This document shows positions 31,994 to 40,162 of a DNA stretch of 64,000 nucleotides, one piece after another; the first letter of the stretch is position 1; each line of letters opens with the position of its first letter. Source of the stretch: DAOTVC01 sp034437215 (GTDB lineage Bacteria; Chloroflexota; Anaerolineae; B4-G1; SLSP01). The stretch lies in assembly GCA_034437215.1 (NCBI GenBank), contig DAOTVC010000078.1, positions 1-64,000 on the forward strand, given 5' to 3'. The notes beneath the pieces were generated by a model. That model was given only the letters and a program-made list of their open reading frames with translations, did not search any database and was not told the DNA's origin. A program made the position numbers and the translations under genes.

Positions 31994-32998
31994 TCACCCC
32001 GACTGGCGCAGGGACTGCAACTCCTGAAAGAGCTCCTGCTCCCGTTCCGAGAGGTTCTGCGGCAGCTGCACCTGCACCCTGACGTAGAGGTCACCGCGTT
32101 GGGAGGGACTGCTCAGATGGGGCATCCCCCTTCCCCGCAGACGGAAGGTCTGTCCGTTCTGGGTCTCCGGCGGAATCCGCAGCATCACGGTCCGTCCGGC
32201 GGGTGTCGACACGGGGATCTCGCCCCCCAGGACGGCGGTGAAGAGGGAGACGTTCTGATCGGCGTAGAGGTCATCCCCTTGACGCTCAAAGCGCGGATCG
32301 GACTGCACCTGTACGACGAGATAGAGGTCACCCTGCGGACCGCCACGGATTCCCGGCCCGCCCGCACCGGCGATGCGCACGCGCGTACCGGTCGCCGCGC
32401 CTGCCGGGACCTTCACCTCGAGGCGGCGGCCCTCCAGTTGCAGGACGCGGGTCGCACCCTCGTAGGCCTCCTGAAGAGTGATCTGAAGGGGCTGCTCGTA
32501 ATCCTGCCCCTTGCGAGGGCGTGGCTGCGGAGCTCGCCTGCCCCTCCCGCCGCCGAAGAGATCCTCGAAGCCGGTGCCCCCGGCCCCGGGGGAGACGCCG
32601 CCGTACCCGCCGAAGAGCTGTTGGAAGAAGTCGGAGAAGCCTCCCCCCCCCTCGCCTCCAAAGAGATCTTCAACGTTGCCGTAGTGCACGTAGGTCGGGC
32701 CACCTCGTCCTCCGGGTGCGCCCCCGGCCCACTGACCCCAATCGAAGTCCTCAGGACGCCCTCCGCCCTGCTGCCAGCGCTGCCACTCCGACCCGAACTG
32801 GTCATAGAGCTTGCGCTTCTCGGGATCGGAGAGGACCTCGTAGGCCTCGTTGACCTCCTTGAACTTCTCCTCGGCCTCCGAGGACTTGTTCATATCGGGG
32901 TGGTATTCGCGCGCCAGACGCCGGAAGGCCTTCTTGATATCCTTTTCGTCGGCGCTGCGCGAGACCCCCAGCATCTCGTAGTAGTCCTTGTAGTCCAT
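31994..32998 (-). CDS. DnaJ-like co-chaperone (CbpA type, no zinc finger)
   Basis: The 334-aa J-protein has an N-terminal J domain with the HPD motif near residue 33, a long Gly/Phe-rich region (about 75-155) and the two C-terminal beta domains (EVKVPAGAATGTRVRIAG). The four CxxCxGxG repeats of DnaJ are absent, so it is the CbpA class. It follows grpE and dnaK, so it is the likely J-partner of this DnaK. Confidence 0.93.
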   Translation of the reverse strand: MDYKDYYEMLGVSRSADEKDIKKAFRRLAREYHPDMNKSSEAEEKFKEVNEAYEVLSDPEKRKLYDQFGSEWQRWQQGGGRPEDFDWGQWAGGAPGGRGGPTYVHYGNVEDLFGGEGGGGFSDFFQQLFGGYGGVSPGAGGTGFEDLFGGGRGRRAPQPRPRKGQDYEQPLQITLQEAYEGATRVLQLEGRRLEVKVPAGAATGTRVRIAGAGGPGIRGGPQGDLYLVVQVQSDPRFERQGDDLYADQNVSLFTAVLGGEIPVSTPAGRTVMLRIPPETQNGQTFRLRGRGMPHLSSPSQRGDLYVRVQVQLPQNLSEREQELFQELQSLRQSG

Positions 32999-33074
32999 CT
33001 AGCCTCCTATACGGGTGAAGTGCAGTTGAAGCCGACCTCAACGGGCTGAGGTCTTGCTCGAATCAGAAAACAGA

Positions 33075-33644
33075 CTACTTGCGGGCCACCACCACGCGTG
33101 CCGGTCGCAGAACGCGCTCCCCTATCCGGTAGCCGCGCTCCTCCTCGTCCACGATCAGCAGCTCCATCTGCTGACCCGGAACGGCAGGCACCATGGCCAC
33201 GGCCTCATGCTTGTGGGGGTCGAAGGGTTTGCCCAACACCTCCATCTCCTCCACGCCCTCGCGCCGGAGCAGCTTCTGCATCGCGTCGCAGGTCACCCGC
33301 ACACCCTGATAGAGGGGATCGTCACGGTGCAAGCGAGCCAAAGCCCCGCGCAACCCATCGACGATCTCGAGAAAATCGCGCAGCAGATCGGCCTTCTCCT
33401 CGACAATCCGCTCCTCCGCGCGCCGCATCTGGCGACGTTTGAAGTTCTCCATCTCGGCCTGCAGGCGCAGTACCTTCTCGCGCCAGTTGATCTCCGTACC
33501 GCCGGCCGGGGAAGAGCCGGGCTCAACAGTCCCCGGCTCCACGGTATCCGCGGCGACAGTGCTTTGATCCTGGACCCTCTCTCTGCTATCTTCATCCGCT
33601 TCAATAAGAATGCGGCGTCGCTTTGATTCTCGGTTTGGCGTCAT
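33075..33644 (-). CDS. grpE: Nucleotide exchange factor GrpE
   Basis: The 189-aa protein releases ADP from DnaK. It has a disordered acidic N-terminus, a long coiled-coil helix (VLRLQAEMENFKRRQMRRAEE) and a C-terminal beta domain (GKPFDPHKHEAVAMVP, RPARVVVAR). I chose the ATG at 33644 because AAGGTGAG lies before it; an ATG four codons upstream lacks a site. It lies between dnaK and the DnaJ-like gene. Confidence 0.93.
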   Translation of the reverse strand: MTPNRESKRRRILIEADEDSRERVQDQSTVAADTVEPGTVEPGSSPAGGTEINWREKVLRLQAEMENFKRRQMRRAEERIVEEKADLLRDFLEIVDGLRGALARLHRDDPLYQGVRVTCDAMQKLLRREGVEEMEVLGKPFDPHKHEAVAMVPAVPGQQMELLIVDEEERGYRIGERVLRPARVVVARK

Positions 33645-33663
33645 ACTCACCTTCATGTGTAAC

Positions 33664-33691
33664 GAGGGGAGTGGTTTGGACCACTCCCCTC
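33664..33691 (-). promoter_or_regulatory. Hairpin between dnaK and grpE
   Basis: A 12-bp perfect stem with a 4-base loop lies in the dnaK-grpE gap. No U-tract follows, so it may be a processing or stability element that sets a higher dnaK level relative to grpE. Confidence 0.5.
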
Positions 33692-33761
33692 ATCGCTAGT
33701 CGTCAATCCTGCTACGAATCGAGAAGAGCGTTACACAGCCCGTCTCGTGCTCAGCACCGCG

Positions 33762-35717
33762 TTAGACCTCGCGGTACTCACCCTCGACGACGTCCGGTCC
33801 CTCAGGCTCCTGGGGCCCCTGATCGCCCTGCGGTCCGCCGGCCCCCGGTCCAACGTTGGGTCCCATGGGGCCATAGCCCGTGGGTTCACCCGGCTGCGGC
33901 CCACCCTGCTGACCGTACATCTGCTGTCCGAACTGCATGGAGGCCTCGCGCAACTCGTCCATGGCCTTACGGATGGCGGCTGCGTCGTCGGCATCCTTGA
34001 GCTGCTTCAGGCTCTCCAGACGCTCGCTGATGGTGTTACGCACGTCGTCGGGAACCTGCTCGGCCTGTTCGCGCAGCAGCTTCTCCATCTGGTAGATCAG
34101 AGCATCGGCCTCGTTGCGAGCGTCGACCAGGTCACGGCGCTTGCGGTCCGCCGTCTCGTGCCGCTTGGCCTCGCTGATCAGGCGATCCACCTCGTCTTCA
34201 TTGAGGTTGGTGGATGCGGTAATGGTGATGTTCTGCTCGCGCCCCGTCGCCTTGTCCTGCGCCGTCACGTTGAGAATACCGTTGGCGTCGATGTCAAAAG
34301 AGACCTCGATCTGCGGCACACCCCGCGGCGCGGGCGGAATGCCGTCCAGGCGGAACTGCCCGAGCAGCATGTTGTCCGCCGCCATCGGGCGCTCGCCCTG
34401 GAAGACCTTGATGTCGACCGCCGTCTGACCGTCCTCCGCGGTGGTGAAGGTCTCGCTCTTGCGGACGGGCACTGTGGTATTGCGGGGGATCAGCGTGGTC
34501 ATCCGCCCCCCCAGCGTCTCCACACCCAGCGAGAGCGGGGTCACGTCCAACAGCAGGATGTCGGTGACGTCGCCCGAGAGGACACCCGCCTGGATGGCGG
34601 CGCCCACGGCGACGACCTCGTCGGGGTTCACACCCTTGTGCGGGTCCTTGCCGCCCGTGAGATCCCGGACCAGCTGCTGGATCATCGGCATGCGGGTCGC
34701 CCCGCCCACCAGAACCACCTCGTCCAGGTCCCCCGGCCCGATCTTGGCATCGGTCAAGGCCTTCTCGAAGGGGGTCCGGCAGCGCCCCACCAGGTCGTTG
34801 GTGAGCTGCTCGAACTTCGTCCGCGTCAGGCGGATCTGCAGGTGCTTGGGACCGGAGGCATCCGCGGTGATGAAAGGCAGGTTGATCTCGGTCTCCATCA
34901 TCGTGGAGAGCTCGATCTTCGCCTTCTCGGCTGCCTCACGGAGGCGCTGCAGGGCCTGGCGGTCACCGCTCAGATCGATCCCCTGATCGCGCTTGAACTC
35001 TCCCAGCATCCAATTGACGATGCGCTCGTCCCAGTCGTCACCGCCGAGGTGCGTGTCACCATTGGTGGCCTTCACCTCGATCATCCCCTCACTCACCTCG
35101 AGGATGGAGACGTCGAAGGTGCCGCCGCCCAGGTCGAAGACCAGGATGGTCTCGTCGACGTTCTTGTCCAGGCCGTAAGCCAGGGCGGCCGCCGTCGGCT
35201 CATTGATGATGCGTAAGACCTGGAGGCCCGCAATCTGCCCCGCGTCCTTGGTCGCCTGCCGCTGGCTGTCATTGAAATACGCCGGTACCGTGATCACGAC
35301 CTCATTGACCGGCTCACCCAGATAAGCCTCGGCATCCTTCTTCAGCTTCTGCAGGATCATCGCCGAGATCTCCTGGGGTGTGTAGACCTTGTCCACGGCA
35401 GGGACGCGCACGCGCGCGTCATTCTGGGACCCGGCGACGATCTCGTAGGAGACCATGTCTTGCGTAACCTCGACCTCAGGCTCATCAATACGCCGGCCCA
35501 TCAACCGCTTCACCGAGTAGATGGTGTTGTCGGAGTTCACGACGGCTTGCCGCTTGGCAGGCACACCCACCATACGCTCACCGTTCTTGTTGAAGGCAAC
35601 CACGGAGGGCAACAGACGACCACCCTCGGCCGTGGGGATGACGGTGGTAGAACCACCCTCCATAACCGCGACTACCGAGTTGGTCGTACCCAAATCGATG
35701 CCTACAATTTTACTCAT
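33762..35717 (-). CDS. dnaK: Chaperone DnaK (HSP70)
   Basis: The 651-aa chaperone has the full ATPase domain (GIDLGTTNSVVAVMEGG, phosphate loops, DLGGGTFDVSIL), linker, substrate-binding domain (LLDVTPLSLGVETLGG) and a Gly/Pro/Gln-rich C-terminal lid tail. Length and motifs are normal. It starts the dnaK-grpE-dnaJ-like order. A terminator-like hairpin lies in its leader. No CIRCE repeat is seen upstream. Confidence 0.97.
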   Translation of the reverse strand: MSKIVGIDLGTTNSVVAVMEGGSTTVIPTAEGGRLLPSVVAFNKNGERMVGVPAKRQAVVNSDNTIYSVKRLMGRRIDEPEVEVTQDMVSYEIVAGSQNDARVRVPAVDKVYTPQEISAMILQKLKKDAEAYLGEPVNEVVITVPAYFNDSQRQATKDAGQIAGLQVLRIINEPTAAALAYGLDKNVDETILVFDLGGGTFDVSILEVSEGMIEVKATNGDTHLGGDDWDERIVNWMLGEFKRDQGIDLSGDRQALQRLREAAEKAKIELSTMMETEINLPFITADASGPKHLQIRLTRTKFEQLTNDLVGRCRTPFEKALTDAKIGPGDLDEVVLVGGATRMPMIQQLVRDLTGGKDPHKGVNPDEVVAVGAAIQAGVLSGDVTDILLLDVTPLSLGVETLGGRMTTLIPRNTTVPVRKSETFTTAEDGQTAVDIKVFQGERPMAADNMLLGQFRLDGIPPAPRGVPQIEVSFDIDANGILNVTAQDKATGREQNITITASTNLNEDEVDRLISEAKRHETADRKRRDLVDARNEADALIYQMEKLLREQAEQVPDDVRNTISERLESLKQLKDADDAAAIRKAMDELREASMQFGQQMYGQQGGPQPGEPTGYGPMGPNVGPGAGGPQGDQGPQEPEGPDVVEGEYREV

Positions 35718-35755
35718 TTGTCATCCTCCCCTGTCTTTAAATCATTCCACGTCAG

Positions 35756-35778
35756 AAAAAGGGAGCCCTTTTGCTCCC
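35756..35778 (-). terminator. Terminator-like hairpin in the dnaK leader
   Basis: On the minus strand GGGAGC pairs with GCTCCC across a 6-base loop, followed by TTTTTC. It lies about 40 bases before the dnaK ATG, downstream of a possible TATACT -10 (35796-35801), so it may be an attenuator. Confidence 0.5.
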
Positions 35779-35795
35779 CATTACATCTCTTTAAC

Positions 35796-35801
35796 AGTAT
35801 A
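35796..35801 (-). promoter_or_regulatory. Possible -10 element for dnaK
   Basis: TATACT on the minus strand about 80 bases upstream of dnaK. No clear -35 is seen at the usual distance. Confidence 0.35.
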
Positions 35802-35874
35802 GAGGATAAGTATTGGAAAAACATAAGCGATAAATTAGAACCACGTAAACAGAGTAACCAGGCCTCATAAAGAG

Positions 35875-35901
35875 AGCTGCGAGGGACGTTCCCTCGCAGC
35901 T
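35875..35901 (-). terminator. Terminator after the GH13 gene
   Basis: A 12-bp perfect stem (AGCTGCGAGGGA with its complement, 3-base loop) is followed by CTCTTTATG on the minus strand, past the GH13 stop at 35934. Confidence 0.7.
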
Positions 35902-35933
35902 GGTTGTAAGAGAGTTCAGCGTATAGGCGCCGA

Positions 35934-37388
35934 TTACGCCCCCGTTGCTTGCCCCTCCAGGACGAGCGCGGAAAGAGCAGGGAGGATCCCCCTTAACAGT
36001 CCCGCCGAGGTTTTGAAGGCGGACGCGCTCCAGACATCCTTGAAGACCTCCAAGGTGGGGGCCAGCTCCGAGACATCGACGGCAAAGGCACGCTCCTGCT
36101 CACCGGCATTAAAGATGACGATCAGCGTCTCCTGCTCGTCCTGCCGTGCAAAGGCGTAGAGGTAATCCTCCGCCAAGAGCTGGACGTAAGCACCGCGACG
36201 CAGGACCGGATGGTCATGGCGCAGGGCGACGTAGCGGCGAAAAGCGTCCAGGAGCTCGACGTTCCAGCGAGCCTCATCCCAGGGAAAGGCCCGCCGGCTG
36301 TCGGGATCATGCCCACCCTCGAGCCCAATCTCATCACCGTAGTAGATGCTGGGCGCACCGGGATAGGTCATCTGGAAGAGGGTGGCCAATCGCAGGCGCT
36401 CCTGCTCGCCGTGGACGACGGTCAAGAAGCGGGGTTCGTCGTGGCTGCTGAGCAGATTGTACTGCGCCTGCACAACCTCCCGATCGTAGAGCTCCAGGTC
36501 CCTCACCACCTGCTGCCCGAAGGCCCGGGCATCCAGTCGACGCAGGGCAAAGCCCCCGGGTCTCAGGCTGGTGTTGAGCGCGGAGCCTCCAAAGAAGCCC
36601 AGACAGGCACGGTTGAAGGGGTAGTTCATCACAGCGTCAAAGTGCTCCCCCTGCAGCCAGGAGCGTGCTTCACTCCAGATCTCCGCGAGGATGTAGGCCT
36701 CGGCGTTGACCCCCTTGACCCGACGGCGAAACTCCTCCCAGAAACCGGGGGTGGTGATCTCGAGGGGCACGTCCAACCGCCAGCCGTCAATGCCCTGGTG
36801 CAGCCAATACTCGGCGACGTCGTAGATGAACTCCCGGACGTCGAGGTTATCGGTATTGAGCTTCGGGAGCTCACGGTTGTTCCACCAGCAGGCGTAGTTC
36901 GCCGGGCGCTGTCCGTCGAAGGCGTAGAGAGGGTAGTTGGTGACGTAAAACCAGTTCACGTAGGGGGACTGTGCTCCGTTCTCCATGATGTGGTTGAACT
37001 GCAGAAAGCCCCGGCCGGCGTGGTTGAAGACGCCGTCAAGGACAACCCGGATGCCGCGGGCGTGGGCGGCCTCCAGCATCTCGCGAAAGGCAGCATTGCC
37101 ACCGAGGATGGGATCCACGCTGTAGTAATCGTGGGTGTGATAGCGATGGTTAGCTGCGGAGGTGAAAATGGGATTGAAGTAGAGGGCGTTGATTCCCAGG
37201 GCCTCCAGGTAGTCGAGATGCTCCTTGACCCCGAGGAGATCTCCACCCTTGAAGCCGCGCACTGTGGGGGGCGTGTTCCACGGTTCAAGATTATTGGGTT
37301 TAGGCACTCGTTCACTAAAAGCGAAACGATCCGGGAAGATCTGGTAGAAGACGGCATCTTTGACCCAAGCCGGGGTATGAACAGTCAT
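35934..37388 (-). CDS. GH13 alpha-amylase family enzyme (neopullulanase/cyclomaltodextrinase-like)
   Basis: The 484-aa enzyme is a soluble GH13 glycoside hydrolase. The catalytic regions are all present: DGVFNH (region I), GWRLDV with the nucleophile Asp (II), the acid Glu in AEIW (III) and SSHDEPR (IV). The early DAVFYQIFPDRF and FKGGDLLGVKEHLDYL segments fit maltogenic or cyclodextrin-degrading subfamilies that act on oligosaccharides in the cytoplasm. No signal peptide is present. It is followed by a terminator and is a single-gene unit. Confidence 0.9.
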   Translation of the reverse strand: MTVHTPAWVKDAVFYQIFPDRFAFSERVPKPNNLEPWNTPPTVRGFKGGDLLGVKEHLDYLEALGINALYFNPIFTSAANHRYHTHDYYSVDPILGGNAAFREMLEAAHARGIRVVLDGVFNHAGRGFLQFNHIMENGAQSPYVNWFYVTNYPLYAFDGQRPANYACWWNNRELPKLNTDNLDVREFIYDVAEYWLHQGIDGWRLDVPLEITTPGFWEEFRRRVKGVNAEAYILAEIWSEARSWLQGEHFDAVMNYPFNRACLGFFGGSALNTSLRPGGFALRRLDARAFGQQVVRDLELYDREVVQAQYNLLSSHDEPRFLTVVHGEQERLRLATLFQMTYPGAPSIYYGDEIGLEGGHDPDSRRAFPWDEARWNVELLDAFRRYVALRHDHPVLRRGAYVQLLAEDYLYAFARQDEQETLIVIFNAGEQERAFAVDVSELAPTLEVFKDVWSASAFKTSAGLLRGILPALSALVLEGQATGA

Positions 37389-37412
37389 GCATAACTCCTT
37401 AACATAGTCGAT

Positions 37413-37460
37413 TAGTCTTGTAGTCTTGTAGCCAGGTAGTCAGGCAGTCAAGTGGTCATC
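37413..37460. repeat. Six tandem copies of a degenerate 8-bp unit
   Basis: The sequence reads TAGTCTTG, TAGTCTTG, TAGCCAGG, TAGTCAGG, CAGTCAAG, TGGTCATC. It lies upstream of the GH13 gene in a non-coding gap. Such units mutate by slippage; no function is evident. Confidence 0.7.
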
Positions 37461-37546
37461 GTTGTGCTCACAGGGCAGGAGCGAGCAGCAGTATCCTCAA
37501 AAAAGTCGAAGGTCAAAAGTCGTTACGTGTACACGGGTGTAAAGGA

Positions 37547-38248
37547 TCAGAGATCTGGAGCAGGAGCAGGAGCAGGGACTGCTTTCTCCCGTAGGAGACG
37601 GCGGGACATCATCCTCCCGACGAGGGCGAGGAGAAAGGCCGAGCCGGCGACCAGAGTGGTGACGTAGATGCCCGCGTCTTGCCAGAAGCGCATGGGAAAG
37701 AGGCGGATGAGCGTATCGGAGTAGGCAAAGACCCAGCTCTCCCCCTCAAAGAAGACGCGGTGCAGGGCGGTGAAGAAGTCCTCCCAGGAGAGCAACATCC
37801 AGAGCCCCAGCGTGAAGAGCAGCATCAGGGTGACGAGCCCCCCGTCGGAGAGGGCGCCCCACATCGCCGCCCCCCCCGCCTGTCGATAGAGTACCCACCC
37901 GCAGGCGAGAGCCACTACCAGAGCCACCAGAGCTCCCCAGGTGATCCGATCGTAGACCCGCTTGACATCATCCATGTGAGAGAGCTCCCTCTCGTCATAG
38001 GCGCGCTCACCGTTGGGCAAGCGCAGCACCCGCAGACGATCAAGGTCACGGGGGAGATTAAGAAAAGCGATGGAGGCCTTCGCCAACCGCAACCGCTCCT
38101 CCCGCTCCAAGCCGTAGGGGTCGTCAGGAAAAGCGGAACGGCGGTACTCCCAGGCCGGGAACCAGGGACCGGTCAGGATGCGTACGGCACCCACGATCAG
38201 AATCACGGGCACCGCGATGACGATCAACAGACGCAACAGTGGGCGCAT
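37547..38248 (-). CDS. DUF1461/TIGR01906-type integral membrane protein
   Basis: The 233-aa product has four predicted membrane segments (about 8-25, 105-125, 135-155, 195-215). The conserved LSHMDDVKRVYDR and DTLIRLFPMRFWQDA segments match the TIGR01906 family, whose members include Lit-type lipoprotein acyltransferase proteins in Firmicutes; the function here is not certain. The ATG at 38248 has AAGGAGGG upstream. The tail is a run of Pro-Ala. Confidence 0.75.
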   Translation of the reverse strand: MRPLLRLLIVIAVPVILIVGAVRILTGPWFPAWEYRRSAFPDDPYGLEREERLRLAKASIAFLNLPRDLDRLRVLRLPNGERAYDERELSHMDDVKRVYDRITWGALVALVVALACGWVLYRQAGGAAMWGALSDGGLVTLMLLFTLGLWMLLSWEDFFTALHRVFFEGESWVFAYSDTLIRLFPMRFWQDAGIYVTTLVAGSAFLLALVGRMMSRRLLREKAVPAPAPAPDL

Positions 38249-38404
38249 CAGCCCTCCTTGAATCACTGGTCATTACCACGTGAGGCAGCTATCTTTATAC
38301 CTCAAAAGCGGAATTTGGGTAGTCATCCCGCCCCCGAGTTCGCAGCGGGGCTGAGCGTCACATTTCCTTAACCCGCCCCTTCTTTTTCACGAGGCGACTT
38401 ATGT

Positions 38405-38410
38405 TATAAT
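38405..38410 (+). promoter_or_regulatory. -10 element 7 bases before minC (leaderless start)
   Basis: TATAAT ends 7 bases before the minC ATG, so transcription should start at or next to the ATG. No ribosome binding site is present. The -35 (TTTTT region near 38382) is weak. The same 7-base spacing is seen at 11305/11313. Confidence 0.55.
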
Positions 38411-38417
38411 TGCATTT

Positions 38418-39089
38418 ATGAACCGACTGCCCTTGACTCTCAAAGGAACTCCGCAGGGACTCCTGTTGCAGCCCAGAACTGACGACTGGGAGGAGCTGCT
38501 GGCCGCGCTTGCGGGGTCTCTGCGACAAGCGGAAGGGTTCTTCCGTGGCGGGCGCGTCTTCCTGGAGTTGGAACCCCAACAGCAGCTCACCGTAGTCCAG
38601 ATGGAGGCGCTGCGCTCCCTCCTTGAGGAGCACGAGCTGCTTCTCGACGCCGTGCTGGGAGGGGACGCAGCCACCCAGAAGCTGGCCCGCTCCCACGGAC
38701 TGCGCACCCGGCTGCCGACCAGCACAGCGCGCGCTCCGGTCGAGACGGCCGGGGAAGCGCTCTATGAGCAGCGCACATTGCGCTCCGGGCAGAGCCTTCA
38801 CTTCCCCGGTCACGTCACCCTGGTGGGCGACGTCAATCCGGGAGCCGAGATCGTGGCGGGGGGCAATGTCGTCATCTGGGGCCGGGCGCGGGGTGTTATC
38901 CACGCCGGAGCGCTGGGAAACAGAGCCGCGACCATCTGTGCCCTGGATCTGAACCCCGCCCAGCTGCGCATCGCCGATCTCATCACGCGTCCTCCGGAGG
39001 GGTCAAGGCGGGGAGCGCCCCATCCGGAAGTCGCACGCATTCGAGACAGAGCCATCGTTGTAGAATCTTGGACGGCAAGAGGGGAGTAG
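38418..39089 (+). CDS. minC: Septum site-determining protein MinC
   Basis: The 223-aa FtsZ inhibitor has an N-terminal beta/alpha domain and the C-terminal beta-helix (residues about 115-205: LRSGQSLHFPGHVTLVGDVNPGAEIVAGGNVVIWG, then RGVIHAGALGNRAATICAL). It is first in a minC-minD-minE-rodA operon and is probably translated from a leaderless transcript. Confidence 0.93.
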   Translation: MNRLPLTLKGTPQGLLLQPRTDDWEELLAALAGSLRQAEGFFRGGRVFLELEPQQQLTVVQMEALRSLLEEHELLLDAVLGGDAATQKLARSHGLRTRLPTSTARAPVETAGEALYEQRTLRSGQSLHFPGHVTLVGDVNPGAEIVAGGNVVIWGRARGVIHAGALGNRAATICALDLNPAQLRIADLITRPPEGSRRGAPHPEVARIRDRAIVVESWTARGE

Positions 39090-39091
39090 GC

Positions 39092-39877
39092 ATGAAAGGC
39101 AAAATCATCACCATCACCTCCGGTAAAGGTGGCGTCGGCAAGACGACCACCACTGCAAACCTGGGCCTGGGATTAGCGATGCTCGGACGCCGGGTCATCT
39201 GTATGGACGCCGACATCGGCCTGCGCAACCTCGACGTCATGTTGGGGCTGGAGAACCGCATCGTCTACGACATCGTCAACGTCGTGGAGGGGCATTGTTC
39301 GCTGCGCAAGGCGCTGGTGCGTGACAAGCGCTTTCCCGAGCTCCAAATTCTACCCGCCGCTCAGACGCGCGACAAGAGCGCGGTGACCGAGGAGGACATG
39401 GAGCGGGTCGCGAACGAAGCCGCCGAGGTCGCCGACTACGTGATCATCGACTCCCCGGCGGGCATCGAGCATGGCTTCCGCTACGCCGTGCGCCCGGCCA
39501 ATCTGGTACTTATCGTCACCAACCCGGAGGTCACCGCCGTGCGCGATGCCGACCGCGTCATCGGCCTGCTGGAGTCCGAAGGGCTGGCGCCCGCCAATCT
39601 CATCATCAACCGTATCAAGCCGGAGATGGTTCGCCGCAACGAGATGCTGGACGCCGATGCCATCGTCGATCTGCTCGCCATTCACCTTATCGGGCTGGTG
39701 CCCGAGGACAGCGCCATTCTGGCCGCCGGAAACCGGGGGCAGCCGGTGGTGCTCGATGAGCGTTCCGACGCCGGCGCAGCCTTCCGCAACATCACCCGCC
39801 GCCTGGAGGGTGAGGACGTGCCTTTTATCCCGCTCAAGGGACCATCCCTGCTTCAACGACTCTTTGGTGTACGCTAG
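39092..39877 (+). CDS. minD: Septum site-determining ATPase MinD
   Basis: The 261-aa ATPase has the deviant Walker A GKGGVGKTT, the MDADIGLRNLDVMLGLE segment and the DSPAGIEHGF region. The C-terminal helix (SLLQRLFGVR) is amphipathic, as expected for membrane binding. The ATG at 39092 is 2 bases after minC ends, with GAGGGGAG before it; a GTG/ATG-open frame extends 8 codons upstream but lies in minC. Confidence 0.95.
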   Translation: MKGKIITITSGKGGVGKTTTTANLGLGLAMLGRRVICMDADIGLRNLDVMLGLENRIVYDIVNVVEGHCSLRKALVRDKRFPELQILPAAQTRDKSAVTEEDMERVANEAAEVADYVIIDSPAGIEHGFRYAVRPANLVLIVTNPEVTAVRDADRVIGLLESEGLAPANLIINRIKPEMVRRNEMLDADAIVDLLAIHLIGLVPEDSAILAAGNRGQPVVLDERSDAGAAFRNITRRLEGEDVPFIPLKGPSLLQRLFGVR

Positions 39878-39889
39878 AGGGGAGGAATC

Positions 39890-40153
39890 ATGGGTCTACT
39901 GAAATTTTTCCGCCGCCGTAAGGAAACGGGCAAAGAGATCGCCGCCGAGAGGCTGCGCCTCGTCTTGGCCCACGACCGCGCCAACATCTCCCCGGGGCTC
40001 CTTGAAGAGCTGAAGGATGAGATCATCGCCGTTATCTCGCGCCACATGGACGTCGAGCCCGACAAGGTCCAGGTGAGCTTCAAGGAGGATCAACGTGAGA
40101 CGCGGTTGGTCGCTGATATCCCGCTGAAGGGGCGGCGACGCGCAGGAGGGTAG
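39890..40153 (+). CDS. minE: Cell division topological specificity factor MinE
   Basis: The 87-aa protein has the N-terminal membrane/MinD contact helix (LLKFFRRRKETGKEIAAERLRLVLAHDRA) and the C-terminal dimer domain (LKDEIIAVISRHMDVEPDKVQVSF). It stimulates MinD to set the division site. It is the third gene of the min operon, 13 bases after minD. Confidence 0.93.
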   Translation: MGLLKFFRRRKETGKEIAAERLRLVLAHDRANISPGLLEELKDEIIAVISRHMDVEPDKVQVSFKEDQRETRLVADIPLKGRRRAGG

Positions 40154-40162
40154 AAGGGGAAC

